Below are positions 52,769-60,671 of a DNA stretch of 64,000 nt, in pieces. The stretch is from Kribbella albertanoniae (lineage in GTDB: Bacteria > Actinomycetota > Actinomycetes > Propionibacteriales > Kribbellaceae): contig NZ_SMKA01000010.1 of assembly GCF_004348455.1 (NCBI RefSeq), positions 1 to 64,000 of the forward strand, written 5' to 3'. The notes beneath the pieces were generated by a model. The model did no database searches. It was not told where the DNA came from and saw only the letters and a program-made list of their open reading frames with translations. Numbering within the stretch: the first letter of the stretch is position 1; every line of letters starts with the position of its first letter. The translations under genes were made by a program, and so were the position numbers.

Positions 52769-52833
52769 GACCCCTCCTAGGGTTCTTGCAAGCAGGATGT
52801 ACCGGGAGCGCCGTACAGCATCACCACACACTC

Positions 52834-52882
52834 GGACATCTCCGGGATGTCCTCATTGCGCTCAAAATGTCCTGAAATGTCT
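52834..52882 (+). promoter_or_regulatory. ATGTC repeat operator upstream of HTH/PLD regulator 1
   Basis: An inverted repeat GGACATC-N5-GATGTCC (52834-52852) is followed by a direct repeat AAATGTCC TG AAATGTCT (52865-52882) with 10-bp period. TTAGGTTAG directly after could be a -10 region and leaves a leader of only a few bases before the GTG at 52896. The same boxes occur before the paralogous regulator at 59334. Confidence 0.65.
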
Positions 52883-52895
52883 TAGGTTAGACCTC

Positions 52896-53639
52896 GTGGC
52901 TAACGAACGACTGCGAGCAGCGATGGCTGAGCACGGCCTCACCCATCATGCACTGGCCGAGGAGCTCGGAGTCAACGTCAAAACCGTCGAGCGCTGGGTC
53001 GGCGAAGGCAAGCTTCCCTTCGCGCGCAATCGGCACGCCCTGGCCATCCGGCTCGGCCACGCCGAGTCGTACCTGTGGCCGGACGCACTCACCCGCGATC
53101 GGGCAGCCGCCGTTTCCGAGAGCGAGGTCGTCAAGGTCTACCCACGCCGATCCGACGTGTCCGGCGATGAGTGGCGCCAGCTCTTCGACTCGGGCACGAA
53201 TGAGCTCGGAGTGCTCGTCTACGCTGGACTCTTCCTCGCCGAGGACGCCGGCTTCCAGCGGATCATCCGGAAGAAGGCCAAGGCCGGCGCCCGGATCAGA
53301 ATCCTCCTAGGCGACCCCTCAGCACCCAACGTCACCGAACGCGGTCGAGAAGAAGGCATCGGCGACACGCTCGGAGCCAAGATCCGGAACACCATTGCCG
53401 TGTACGGCGACGTTCCCAAACTGGCCGGCGTCGAGTTCCGAATGCATCGCACCGTGCTCTACAACTCGATCTACCGCGCCGACGACCGGCTGTTCGTGAA
53501 CACCCACATCTACGGCCTGCCCGCGGCCCAGGCCCCGGTCTGGCACCTGCGAAGGATCCCCGGCGGCGAACTGGCGAACCACTACCTCGAGAGCTTCGAG
53601 CGAGTCTGGGACGAAGCAACCCCGATGACGGAGGCCTGA
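52896..53639 (+). CDS. HTH regulator with PLD-like C-terminal domain (DUF5919-like)
   Basis: The 247-aa protein starts ANERLRAAMAEHGLTHHALA, then EELGVNVKTVERWVGEGKLP, an XRE-type HTH. The C-terminal domain contains VYPRRSDVSGDEWRQLFDSG, AGARIRILLGDP and VEFRMHRTVLYNSIYRADDR, ending near HIYGLPAAQAPVWHL, a phospholipase-D-like nucleotide-sensor fold. GTG at 52896 is preceded by ATGTC operator-like repeats. The stop overlaps the NUDIX start (TGATG). The paralog is at 58609. Confidence 0.82.
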   Translation: MANERLRAAMAEHGLTHHALAEELGVNVKTVERWVGEGKLPFARNRHALAIRLGHAESYLWPDALTRDRAAAVSESEVVKVYPRRSDVSGDEWRQLFDSGTNELGVLVYAGLFLAEDAGFQRIIRKKAKAGARIRILLGDPSAPNVTERGREEGIGDTLGAKIRNTIAVYGDVPKLAGVEFRMHRTVLYNSIYRADDRLFVNTHIYGLPAAQAPVWHLRRIPGGELANHYLESFERVWDEATPMTEA

Positions 53640-54115
53640 TGTCTCGCAGAATCGACTACTACGACGACCCCAACGCTCCTGCTGCCAACAGCATGGTTCC
53701 GTCGGTCAACGTCGTCATCGAGAACGATGCTGGCGAGATCCTCCTGATCGAACGCTCCGACAACTGCAACTGGGCAGTCCCCGGCGGCGCGATCGACCTC
53801 GGTGAGTCCATGGCCCAGGCCGCCGTACGGGAGACCAAGGAAGAGACCGGCATCGACTGCGAGATCGTCGACGTCATCGGCATCTTCACCGACCCGAAGC
53901 ACATCATCCTGTACACGAGCAACAACGAAGCCCGCCAGGAGTTCTCCATCCTCCTCAGAGCCCGCTCGACCGGCGGCGAGCCCACCCCCAGCAGCGAAAG
54001 CACCCGAGTCCACTGGGTAGACCGCGAGGCCCTCGAGAACCTACAGATGGACCGCTCGATGCGCCGCCGAATCAACCACTATCTCAAGCCGGGCGCGACT
54101 CTGTACTTCGATTAG
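53639..54115 (+). CDS. NUDIX hydrolase of the mobile region
   Basis: The 158-aa protein has the NUDIX box GGAIDLGESMAQAAVRETKE with ETGI and a second conserved segment EFSILLRARSTGGEP. It is coupled to the HTH/PLD regulator by TGATG. NUDIX genes next to regulators occur in actinomycete integrative elements, and the Pif protein of pSAM2 is an example. A role in transfer immunity or nucleotide signalling is therefore possible but inferred. Confidence 0.88.
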   Translation: MSRRIDYYDDPNAPAANSMVPSVNVVIENDAGEILLIERSDNCNWAVPGGAIDLGESMAQAAVRETKEETGIDCEIVDVIGIFTDPKHIILYTSNNEARQEFSILLRARSTGGEPTPSSESTRVHWVDREALENLQMDRSMRRRINHYLKPGATLYFD

Positions 54116-54657
54116 TCGCCGAGCCGCCGTCGAATGTTGAACGCGGACTTCCGCAGCAGGGGCGCCGACCGAGCAACCGCCCGATGCACAACGTGAGTGC
54201 TCGAGTACCTCATCATGATCTCGCTCAGACGTTCCTCAACCTCGACGCGGCACCCATCCGGATCGGTCGTAACGTCGCAGTACGTCAAAGCGTCCAGCAG
54301 GTCCGGGTCCGGGAGCGAGAACTCGTCCGCCAAGTCAGAGATCCCGCGTTCGTCGGCCTCGACCAGCGCCCCGGTGTGATGCGCGACCAAGCGGCAGACC
54401 ATGTCATCCACCACCAGCACGTCCCTCAGGTACCGCGCGCCATCCAGCGGATGGAAACCGGTCGACCGCACCACCGACGAGTACCCAATATCGTGCAGCC
54501 AAGCAGCAACCTCAACCACTGGCGTCCGCTCCCCCAGCACACCCCACAACTCATGAGCTCGCTCCCCCACACCCTGCGTGTGAGCCCACCGGCGTGGCAG
54601 CTGATCCCGGAGCAACCGCTCCGCCACCGCCTTCGCTTCCTCAACGTCGATCACCAT
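54112..54657 (-). CDS. HD-domain phosphohydrolase
   Basis: The 181-aa protein has the metal-binding HD motif VEVAAWLHDIGYSSVV, an upstream His in PRRWAHTQGVGERAH, and a later HHTGALVEA with final Asp in ALTYCDVTTDPDG. It is probably a metal-dependent phosphohydrolase for a nucleotide. It is convergent with and overlaps the NUDIX gene by 4 bp. Three neighbouring genes (HTH/PLD, NUDIX, HD) may be a functional set. Confidence 0.85.
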   Translation of the reverse strand: MVIDVEEAKAVAERLLRDQLPRRWAHTQGVGERAHELWGVLGERTPVVEVAAWLHDIGYSSVVRSTGFHPLDGARYLRDVLVVDDMVCRLVAHHTGALVEADERGISDLADEFSLPDPDLLDALTYCDVTTDPDGCRVEVEERLSEIMMRYSSTHVVHRAVARSAPLLRKSAFNIRRRLGD

Positions 54658-54788
54658 TCGACAGTACGTCGGCGGCTCGGGACACCGTCACCACACCGAC
54701 AGAAATCTTCAGACATTCTGGAACCCATCGGCAGATACCTGCTAACTCCAGCAACACCCGGGGCGGCACCAGTTCGGGGGTTACCTCG

Positions 54789-55130
54789 ATGTATGTCCTG
54801 CTGTGGGAACTGACTGCGGCAGGGCTCGCCATGGGACTGTGGCTGATCTGGCCGTCGGCGCGGTACGGGTGCGCCACCACTCAAGGCAAGCATGACGTGC
54901 TACAGCTTTCGTGGTGTTTAAGGATGTCTGGCGTCGCCCCGCCAGTACGGCGTCGGCAGACAAGTGTAGGGAAGATCTTCGCTGTTCCTTCTGGCCCTGT
55001 CGCGGCCACCGACATCAGTGGGCTTCTGCCGCTGAAGCGGCCTGCTGCGACGCGGGCGCCCCCACTAGTAGCCTCGATACGCGAGCTTGACCGGACGCGG
55101 GTACCGCAGTCGGCTCGTTCCGGCGAGTGA
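54789..55130 (+). CDS. Possible small protein with one membrane helix
   Basis: A 113-codon frame from ATG 54789 starts MYVLLWELTAAGLAMGLWLI, a single hydrophobic segment. A polar, low-complexity tail follows. The ribosome site is weak (GGGGG 9 nt upstream). It could be spurious. No other gene is evident between 54658 and 55167. Confidence 0.25.
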   Translation: MYVLLWELTAAGLAMGLWLIWPSARYGCATTQGKHDVLQLSWCLRMSGVAPPVRRRQTSVGKIFAVPSGPVAATDISGLLPLKRPAATRAPPLVASIRELDRTRVPQSARSGE

Positions 55131-55167
55131 CGCAGTGCTTCACTGCGCCGACGAAGCTCTGCGGGTC

Positions 55168-55359
55168 CTACCCGATGACCGAGTCCAGGAATTGCCAAGC
55201 CTTCACGAAGGAGGCGCCGCCCGTGAGAACCGCGAGAGGGACGGACTCTGTCGCAAGGTACAGCAGCCCGCCTGCGGCGGCGCCGACCAGCATCGCGATC
55301 AGGCAGATCAGGGCGTGGCGGGTGGTCAAGACGGCTGCCTTGTCTGACTGCTTGGGCAT
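55168..55359 (-). CDS. Small two-helix membrane protein
   Basis: The 63-aa protein starts MPKQSDKAAVLTTRHALICL and contains two hydrophobic segments (ALICLIAMLVGAAAGGLLYL and SVPLAVLTGGASFVKAW). ATG at 55359 has GGAGG 8 nt upstream. The compact hairpin topology is common in mobile-element accessory genes. The function is unknown. Confidence 0.7.
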   Translation of the reverse strand: MPKQSDKAAVLTTRHALICLIAMLVGAAAGGLLYLATESVPLAVLTGGASFVKAWQFLDSVIG

Positions 55360-55617
55360 TGGGGTGTCCTCCCTGTCGGTCGCTTCATCAGCGCACCCAG
55401 GTCCTATGCAGTCCAATCCGCAATCTGCCCCCTGTGGTCTGGAAGGCCAGAGTCGTTCAGGAAGATCAGCAGAAAAGTCCAGGTTCTGGGGACAATCCGG
55501 GACGAGGGGTGCATATAACCCTGGCGAGTGGGGCGGTTCCGCCATCTGCCGCCTCGGTCGAACTCGGGTGAGACGTCGCCCGGGGTGCCCCCTCGGACCA
55601 GGTACATGGAGCAAGCG

Positions 55618-56538
55618 ATGACCCACTCAGCGCCACCTGAACCGGAGCACCCTGACGGGGTCATCAGCAGGCCGAGCAGTGTTCTCAGGAGTAGTACCGA
55701 CACGACGGACAACGATCTGAAACCCCGCCTCGCTGACTTCGCTCCGGGATCACCCGACGCCTTCTTGGCCTTCGACTGGCGGGTGCTCGACGACCTGGCT
55801 TCTGTACCGATCGAACCGGACGAGACCGAGGCAGAGGCGGCCGCCCGTCGAGCGATCGACATCCAACTGCTGGCCTTCCTGACCGACGGCAGGCTCACCG
55901 GCGACGACCTTCAGACCTGCTACAAGAAGGTCTGCCGACGACTGTCGGCCCACGCGTATCAAGTGCTGGTCGGCTGGGCCAAGACTGGACAGATCTTCAC
56001 CAAGTGCGGAACGTCGATGACGCCGATCATGCACCCGCATCCCGGTTGGTCGAACGAAGACATTGACATGGTCGTCAAGGACACCGTGATCGAAACCGCG
56101 AGGACCTTCAAGACTGCAGGCCTGCGCGCCTGGGACCCAGACGGCGGCCGTAGTCCGCAGTCATTCTTCATCGAGCACTGCACCCAGAACTTTCCTCGGA
56201 TCTACAACCGGTGGCTCAAGGAACACATCATCAGCGCCGAGCTCCACCACCTGGGAGACGATGAGCCGGGATTCGACCAGCTTCCCGGGCAGGCACCGGA
56301 CCCTGTCGATGTGGCGGCCTGCCACGACCAGATCGACAGAGCGATCAGCGAGCTGAAGGATCCGCAGTTGCGCGAGTTCGTCGGCCTCCAGGCAGTCGGC
56401 TACGAGCCAGCTGAGGCAAGGAACCTGGCTGGGCTGACCCGTAAAGCCGAGTCGTACCGACTGGCCAAGTACCGGCGCCACCTCGAGGGTGACAGTCCAC
56501 CATCGCCCGCCTCTGCCGATTCCGACGACCGGGCTTAG
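55618..56538 (+). CDS. Divergent sigma-70-like protein of the mobile region
   Basis: In the 306-aa protein, AYQVLVGWAKTGQIFTKCGT, DMVVKDTVIETARTFKTAGL and GGRSPQSFFIEHCTQNFPRI with YNRWLKEH resemble region 2 of an unusual sigma-like family from actinomycete plasmids. The C-terminal LKDPQLREFVGLQAVGYEPA with RNLAGLTRKAESYRL resembles region 4. ATG at 55618 is chosen for GGAG 6-9 nt upstream; an ATG at 55606 is possible. It lies 10 bp before the chimeric gene at 56549, so the two are one operon. Promoter recognition is inferred. Confidence 0.65.
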   Translation: MTHSAPPEPEHPDGVISRPSSVLRSSTDTTDNDLKPRLADFAPGSPDAFLAFDWRVLDDLASVPIEPDETEAEAAARRAIDIQLLAFLTDGRLTGDDLQTCYKKVCRRLSAHAYQVLVGWAKTGQIFTKCGTSMTPIMHPHPGWSNEDIDMVVKDTVIETARTFKTAGLRAWDPDGGRSPQSFFIEHCTQNFPRIYNRWLKEHIISAELHHLGDDEPGFDQLPGQAPDPVDVAACHDQIDRAISELKDPQLREFVGLQAVGYEPAEARNLAGLTRKAESYRLAKYRRHLEGDSPPSPASADSDDRA

Positions 56539-56548
56539 GGAGAAAGAC

Positions 56549-58051
56549 ATGAACCACCGTGACGAGCAGAAGAAGACCTGCACCGTCGACCCACGGCCAG
56601 ATGCCCGGCAGTCAGGTTCCGAGTTTGATCAGCTTCTGGAAGCTTCGAGTCTCGGTGCCCCCGCGGTGCTGCGGCACGAGGCGATGACACCGGATTCGTT
56701 CTTCGTAGAGCTCGATGCCGTGCTGGACGAGGACTACGCGCGGGAGACGAAGGAACAGCCATCAGCGCAGGTTCCTGAAGGCGATGTCGACGACGCTTTG
56801 CTCCGTCTCATCGAACGCGGCGCGCAGCCGGTTGACTGGCCTTCGTCAACGGATCCGAATGGGGTGAGCTCTCGACCAACGTGGACCTACCCCAGCGGAA
56901 GCTACTCACTCGGCACGTGCCTGCTCCCAGACCATGAAACCGACTTCGCTGGCGAGCAGCTGATTCGTCTCTGGTATCTCCCCGCCGCGGAGTCGCGAGT
57001 CGTCGTCTCGTTCGTCGAGTACGGGCGGCCGAGCCAAGTACGAGCACTCCTAGCTGCGCTGCAGGTCACAAACAATGATCCCGTCCCGCGCTCTCCTGAG
57101 TCCCCCGTGGTGACCGCGAATTCCTTTGAAGCGACCTGGAATCTGAACCTCTTCTCGTATCTCCGAGAAGACGTCGCTCGCTCGATGGTGTCGTTCGGAC
57201 TTGCCGACAAAGTTCGCTTCGAACCCATCATCTGGGCCTGCTTGGCCGCGACCACAACCGTGCACATCAGCGATGAAGTTGAACTTCACCTTCACCTTCA
57301 CTCTTCGCGAGTGAGCGATGACCCCGCTCAAACGAAATGGTGGAACTTCTTCCGGTGCGCTCCGCGCACACCCCCGGAGCTAGTCGCCGGACCCACGCGC
57401 TTGGCTCTCGAAAGAGGCCGGCACCAAAAACGACCTCGGTGGCGAATGAGTCCTCCCGGAGCAATCCGGGCACCAGAAGCGCAGATACTTAGGGACACCG
57501 CGCTGCAACTTCCCGCTGCGTCTGGACTGGACCGCGTGTTCCGGACACTCGTTGTGCCCACGTTAGGCAGAGAAGCCGTCAAACCGCTCGCTGCAGTTGT
57601 CAAGGCCGATACCTCGGGCGTACGCAATCCGCGGCCGGAGCCAAGTCCGGACGGGATGAGACGGGCCGAGCTCGTCGATCGCGCTCAGGCAGGTGACGTC
57701 GGTGCCTTCGGTGAGCTCTACGACGAGTACTCGCTCACCGTCTATCGCTACATATACGCTCGGGTGTCGTCATCGGCACTCGCCGAGGACCTGACCAGCG
57801 AGACGTTCGTCCGGGCGCTGCGTGCGCTGGACTCCTTCCGCTGGCAGGGCCGGGATTTCGGCGCCTGGCTGGTGACGATCGCCCGGAACCTGATCACCGA
57901 CCACTACAAGTCCGGCCGGGTCCGGCTCGAGGTGGTCACGGACGAGATCGAGACGCACGACCGGCAGACCGAGGGGCCGGAGGTCGACGTACTGGCCGCC
58001 GCCACCGCCGAGGTACTGCGGGACGCCGTCGCCAGCTTGCCCGAGAGATAA
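56549..58051 (+). CDS. Chimeric protein: unknown N-terminus fused to half an ECF sigma factor
   Basis: The N-terminal 360 or so residues of the 500-aa protein are not recognised. From about residue 370 the sequence becomes a BldN/ShbA-like ECF sigma factor: ELVDRAQAGDVGAFGELYDE, VYRYIYARVSSSALAEDLTS, FRWQGRDFGAWLVTIARNLI and ADHYK-like TDHYKSGRVRLEV. It stops at RDAVASLPER, just where region 4 should begin, so the DNA-binding part for -35 is absent. ATG at 56549 has GGGAGAAAG upstream. It is either a domain fusion or the product of a recombination inside a sigma gene. Confidence 0.75.
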   Translation: MNHRDEQKKTCTVDPRPDARQSGSEFDQLLEASSLGAPAVLRHEAMTPDSFFVELDAVLDEDYARETKEQPSAQVPEGDVDDALLRLIERGAQPVDWPSSTDPNGVSSRPTWTYPSGSYSLGTCLLPDHETDFAGEQLIRLWYLPAAESRVVVSFVEYGRPSQVRALLAALQVTNNDPVPRSPESPVVTANSFEATWNLNLFSYLREDVARSMVSFGLADKVRFEPIIWACLAATTTVHISDEVELHLHLHSSRVSDDPAQTKWWNFFRCAPRTPPELVAGPTRLALERGRHQKRPRWRMSPPGAIRAPEAQILRDTALQLPAASGLDRVFRTLVVPTLGREAVKPLAAVVKADTSGVRNPRPEPSPDGMRRAELVDRAQAGDVGAFGELYDEYSLTVYRYIYARVSSSALAEDLTSETFVRALRALDSFRWQGRDFGAWLVTIARNLITDHYKSGRVRLEVVTDEIETHDRQTEGPEVDVLAAATAEVLRDAVASLPER

Positions 58052-58163
58052 CGCGACTGCCGTGACACCTGGTCGGCTTCGTAGCGGCTAACCGAACAGC
58101 ATCCACCGTAGGTGACGCCGGCTATCGGCGGGCCTATGCTCCTGGTCGGGACGAGGGAATCAG

Positions 58164-58646
58164 ATGTCCCAGGCAAACAGTCTCCGCCGGCGCGCTACAG
58201 AGCGGCGACGAGTGAAGGACTTGGAGATGACGCTAGCGGGCTACGTCACAGCCCAGGAGCAGGATCGTCGTGCTTGGTCGAAACCGGCGGTCCTATCGAG
58301 TGATCACGCTTCTGGTTGCAGCAATCGCCGTGTCAGGTACCTGATGGGCGACCACTCGGAGCGCGGAAGAGGACCGAGAAGGAGAGCCGGGAGCGAACGG
58401 CACAGATTTACGCCAACTGTTTGTCGAGCGGTCGGGGGGTACCTTGACGCCCGGATTGAAACGGTCTCTTCCAGGGAGCAGGTAGAGGCACTCGCCGGCA
58501 AGGTCGCTGCCAGCATCTTGGATTGGGAGAAGGCATGGCAGGCGGAGGTCATAGCTCTGGATCTGTATGAGAAGCAGGTTGATCTTGTTTTTGCCTACGG
58601 CATTGATCTCAGCCCAAAGGCGCTGGAGCGGCCATCGACCAGATAG
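58164..58646 (+). CDS. Hypothetical protein, possibly frameshifted
   Basis: The 160-codon frame has GAGGGA 6 nt before ATG 58164. The N-terminal 40 and C-terminal 70 residues look natural (RIETVSSREQVEALAGKVAA, ILDWEKAWQAEVIALDLYEK), but the middle is Arg-rich. In another frame that middle gives a membrane-helix-like RRSYRVITLLVAAIAVSG. A membrane protein broken by two indels is therefore possible. It overlaps the convergent regulator gene by 38 bp. Confidence 0.4.
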   Translation: MSQANSLRRRATERRRVKDLEMTLAGYVTAQEQDRRAWSKPAVLSSDHASGCSNRRVRYLMGDHSERGRGPRRRAGSERHRFTPTVCRAVGGYLDARIETVSSREQVEALAGKVAASILDWEKAWQAEVIALDLYEKQVDLVFAYGIDLSPKALERPSTR

Positions 58647-59334
58647 TTTCCAGGCTTGTCTCGTAGGCATCGAAGATTTCGCTGCTCTCGGTGCGGCGAT
58701 AGTGGAAGAGCGGCGACTCCGCAGCTGGTACGCCGTACGCGTGCTGGTTGACGATGAGGTCGTCGTCCGCGCGGTAGAGCGAGCTGTAGACCACGTCACG
58801 ATGCAGCCGAAGCTGGAACCGATCGAACCGTAGCAACGGCTTCACGAGGCGTAGCGTTCCACGGAGCTGGTCTGCGACGGCTTCATCGGCTTCCGCGGAT
58901 TCATTGTTCGGAAGCGCAAGCGCGAACCTCATGCGAACACCCTCGGCACACTTGCGCTCGAACAGCTGGATGATCTGGGAGTCGTCCAACAGGAACGACG
59001 CGCTGAAGGTCAGCAGATCTACCCGAGACCTCGCTCCATCGAAGAGCGCAAGCCAGTCCTGCGACTTCAACAGGTCTCGCCGCGGATAGACAGCTGCGAG
59101 CTCAGACGGCCGATCCCCCATCCGAACCGACGAGTTGAGCTCCGGCCACACGACGTTGACGTCAACGCCGAGCAACCGTTCCAGCGACGCGCGCCGCCCG
59201 GGATGCGGTACCTGACCGCGCATCCAGTTGCGGACCGTCTTGGGATCCACGGACAGTTCGACTGACAGGTCGAGCTCGGTGAGGCCAGCGTCGTACATCG
59301 CGCGCCGGAGCACCTCGTTCACTCGGATCGCCAT
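58609..59334 (-). CDS. HTH regulator with PLD-like C-terminal domain, second copy
   Basis: The 241-aa protein starts MAIRVNEVLRRAMYDAGLTE, with HTH VDPKTVRNWMRGQVPHPGRR. The C-terminal domain AVYPRRDLLKSQDWLALFDG, LRLHRDVVYSSLYRADDDLI and QHAYGVPAAESPLFHY matches the protein at 52896 along its length. ATG at 59334 is preceded by two pairs of ATGTC boxes. A nucleotide or DNA-damage signal could be sensed, but that is inference. Confidence 0.82.
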   Translation of the reverse strand: MAIRVNEVLRRAMYDAGLTELDLSVELSVDPKTVRNWMRGQVPHPGRRASLERLLGVDVNVVWPELNSSVRMGDRPSELAAVYPRRDLLKSQDWLALFDGARSRVDLLTFSASFLLDDSQIIQLFERKCAEGVRMRFALALPNNESAEADEAVADQLRGTLRLVKPLLRFDRFQLRLHRDVVYSSLYRADDDLIVNQHAYGVPAAESPLFHYRRTESSEIFDAYETSLETIWSMAAPAPLG

Positions 59335-59349
59335 CCCAACCCACGGCTA

Positions 59350-59401
59350 GATGTCGGTAAATGTCTGATCGGACAGTACCACGAAATGTCCGTAAATGTC
59401 C
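59350..59401 (-). promoter_or_regulatory. ATGTC repeat operator near HTH/PLD regulator 2
   Basis: ATGTC boxes occur at 59351, 59361, 59386 and 59396: two pairs with 10-bp period, the pairs 35 bp apart. The second pair is AAATGTCC GT AAATGTCC, nearly identical to the pair at 52865. It lies between the regulator start (59334) and the rightward small-gene operon (59500) and could control both. Confidence 0.65.
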
Positions 59402-59499
59402 GTGGATAGGGTTCTCCTGTCCGTGCCGTCGCCACCAGTCTTGAGGCACGCTCGACAGCGACGTCGAGCCGTCCGCAAACTGATGAAGGAGTGCCCAGG

Positions 59500-59685
59500 G
59501 TGGGCGACACGACGGCATCTGAACGGCAGCGAGTCCGAGTCTGGTTCGGCGAGTTCCCCATCGTCGACCAGACGACGACAGCAAAGGCCGCAACGGCGTT
59601 CGCACAGGGGATGGGCCGCCGGTTCGCCGGCCTGCGGGTCACCATCGAGGACGCAGACCACCACCGCCCAGGCGTGGCCCTGTGA
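59500..59685 (+). CDS. Small mobile-element protein
   Basis: The 61-aa protein starts VGDTTASERQRVRVWFGEFP and continues FAQGMGRRFAGLRVTIEDAD, similar to short uncharacterised proteins of actinomycete integrative elements. GTG at 59500 has AAGGAG 8 nt upstream. The stop overlaps the next GTG (GTGA). Confidence 0.65.
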   Translation: MGDTTASERQRVRVWFGEFPIVDQTTTAKAATAFAQGMGRRFAGLRVTIEDADHHRPGVAL

Positions 59686-59780
59686 TCGCCGAGAACTGGG
59701 CCCTCGTGATCACGGCCTGCACCCTCGCCGTACTCATGATCTGCGATGTCCTGCATGACCTGGGCCGGGGGCGGCTGTGA
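59682..59780 (+). CDS. 32-aa membrane peptide
   Basis: GTG at 59682 overlaps the upstream stop, and the TGA at 59778-59780 overlaps the next GTG, both by 4 bp. The product MIAENWALVITACTLAVLMI continues with a short basic tail, a single transmembrane helix. The double coupling supports a real gene despite its size. Confidence 0.6.
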   Translation: MIAENWALVITACTLAVLMICDVLHDLGRGRL

Positions 59781-60061
59781 TTCGCCGCGGAGAGCTGTAC
59801 TCCTACCGAGACCCGTCCGGCTCAGGCAGCTCCGGCACAGTCGCGCAGGTCGTTGAATTCCCGCCGAATATTGCGGGGCAGCAATGGGTGGTAGCCAACT
59901 GGCTCGGTAAGCATCCGCACATCACCATCTGGCCGAGCATCGCTGACCTTCTGGAAGTCCACGGTCATCTCGGCGCGTCCGACGTCGTATGGCTCGACCC
60001 CGACCCGTTCGAACCGGCTGACGGCTCGGAGCTTCTCGACGCCTGTTCGCAGCAGACCTAG
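59777..60061 (+). CDS. Small hypothetical protein of the mobile region
   Basis: The 94-aa soluble protein starts MIRRGELYSYRDPSGSGSSG, then AGQQWVVANWLGKHPHITIW and SDVVWLDPDPFEPADGSE. It is coupled to the 32-aa membrane gene by GTGA. No family was recognised. The hairpin at 60158-60197 ends the operon. Confidence 0.65.
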   Translation: MIRRGELYSYRDPSGSGSSGTVAQVVEFPPNIAGQQWVVANWLGKHPHITIWPSIADLLEVHGHLGASDVVWLDPDPFEPADGSELLDACSQQT

Positions 60062-60157
60062 ACCGGCGTGGCTGACGTGCCGAGAGGCGGTCTCCGCGTC
60101 GGTCACGCCCTCCAACTCCAGCGCACGCCTCTCCGTGCCTTGGAGCTACGGGGAAAC

Positions 60158-60197
60158 AGGTTCCTGCCGCTGCCTCCCCTGTCGGTGGCAGGAACCT
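60158..60197. terminator. Hairpin after the small-gene operon
   Basis: AGGTTCCTGCC and GGCAGGAACCT form a perfect 11-bp stem with an 18-nt loop, about 100 bp after the stop at 60061. Confidence 0.7.
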
Positions 60198-60233
60198 CAC
60201 CCTACAAACCTACTAACTTCGATCGGAACTTCA

Positions 60234-60452
60234 GTGGTCTTGCGAACCATCACTCCCAGACGGCGACGCCTCCGGCTTCTTTACGCCCTGCGCTGGCCCT
60301 GGGAGCTCGGCTACACCACCGGTTGGAACAACGGGATCGAGACGGCCGTACATGACATCGAGTTCCTCCTTGCTGCCAACGGCACCAAGAGCATTGCGAC
60401 TGCGGATCTTCATGCGCTGATAGCCAAACTCCAACGCGAACTCTTGGCCTGA
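60234..60452 (+). CDS. Small hypothetical protein
   Basis: The 72-aa frame from GTG 60234 starts VVLRTITPRRRRLRLLYALR, then WELGYTTGWNNGIETAVHDI. The Arg-rich start plus helical C-terminus is typical of small element genes. The ribosome site is weak. It is convergent with the Xis-like gene, 6 bp apart. Confidence 0.45.
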   Translation: MVLRTITPRRRRLRLLYALRWPWELGYTTGWNNGIETAVHDIEFLLAANGTKSIATADLHALIAKLQRELLA

Positions 60453-60458
60453 GTGCAT

Positions 60459-60671
60459 TTACTCCCAGCGGTCGTCATGATCGTGATATTCGAGACTCGC
60501 GTACCACTCGGTCACCTCGCGAGCGCGGTATCTGATGTGCCGCCCGACTCGACGGCCTGGTGGCCCGTAGCCGTGGGTCCGCCATCGGTAGAGCGTCCGC
60601 TTGGGCACCTGGAGGTACTCCGCCACCTGATCGATGTCCCACAGCGGGTCAGTATCAGGCTGTGTCGTCAT
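60459..60671 (-). CDS. AlpA/excisionase-like HTH protein
   Basis: The 70-aa protein is a MerR-type winged helix of the excisionase family: DPLWDIDQVAEYLQVPKRTL, then YRWRTHGYGPPGRRVGRHIR and VTEWYASLEYHD. It is expected to bend DNA and direct excision by the element's integrase, which is not in this window. ATG at 60671 has GGGAGG 6 nt upstream. It overlaps the upstream gene by 17 bp. Confidence 0.85.
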   Translation of the reverse strand: MTTQPDTDPLWDIDQVAEYLQVPKRTLYRWRTHGYGPPGRRVGRHIRYRAREVTEWYASLEYHDHDDRWE

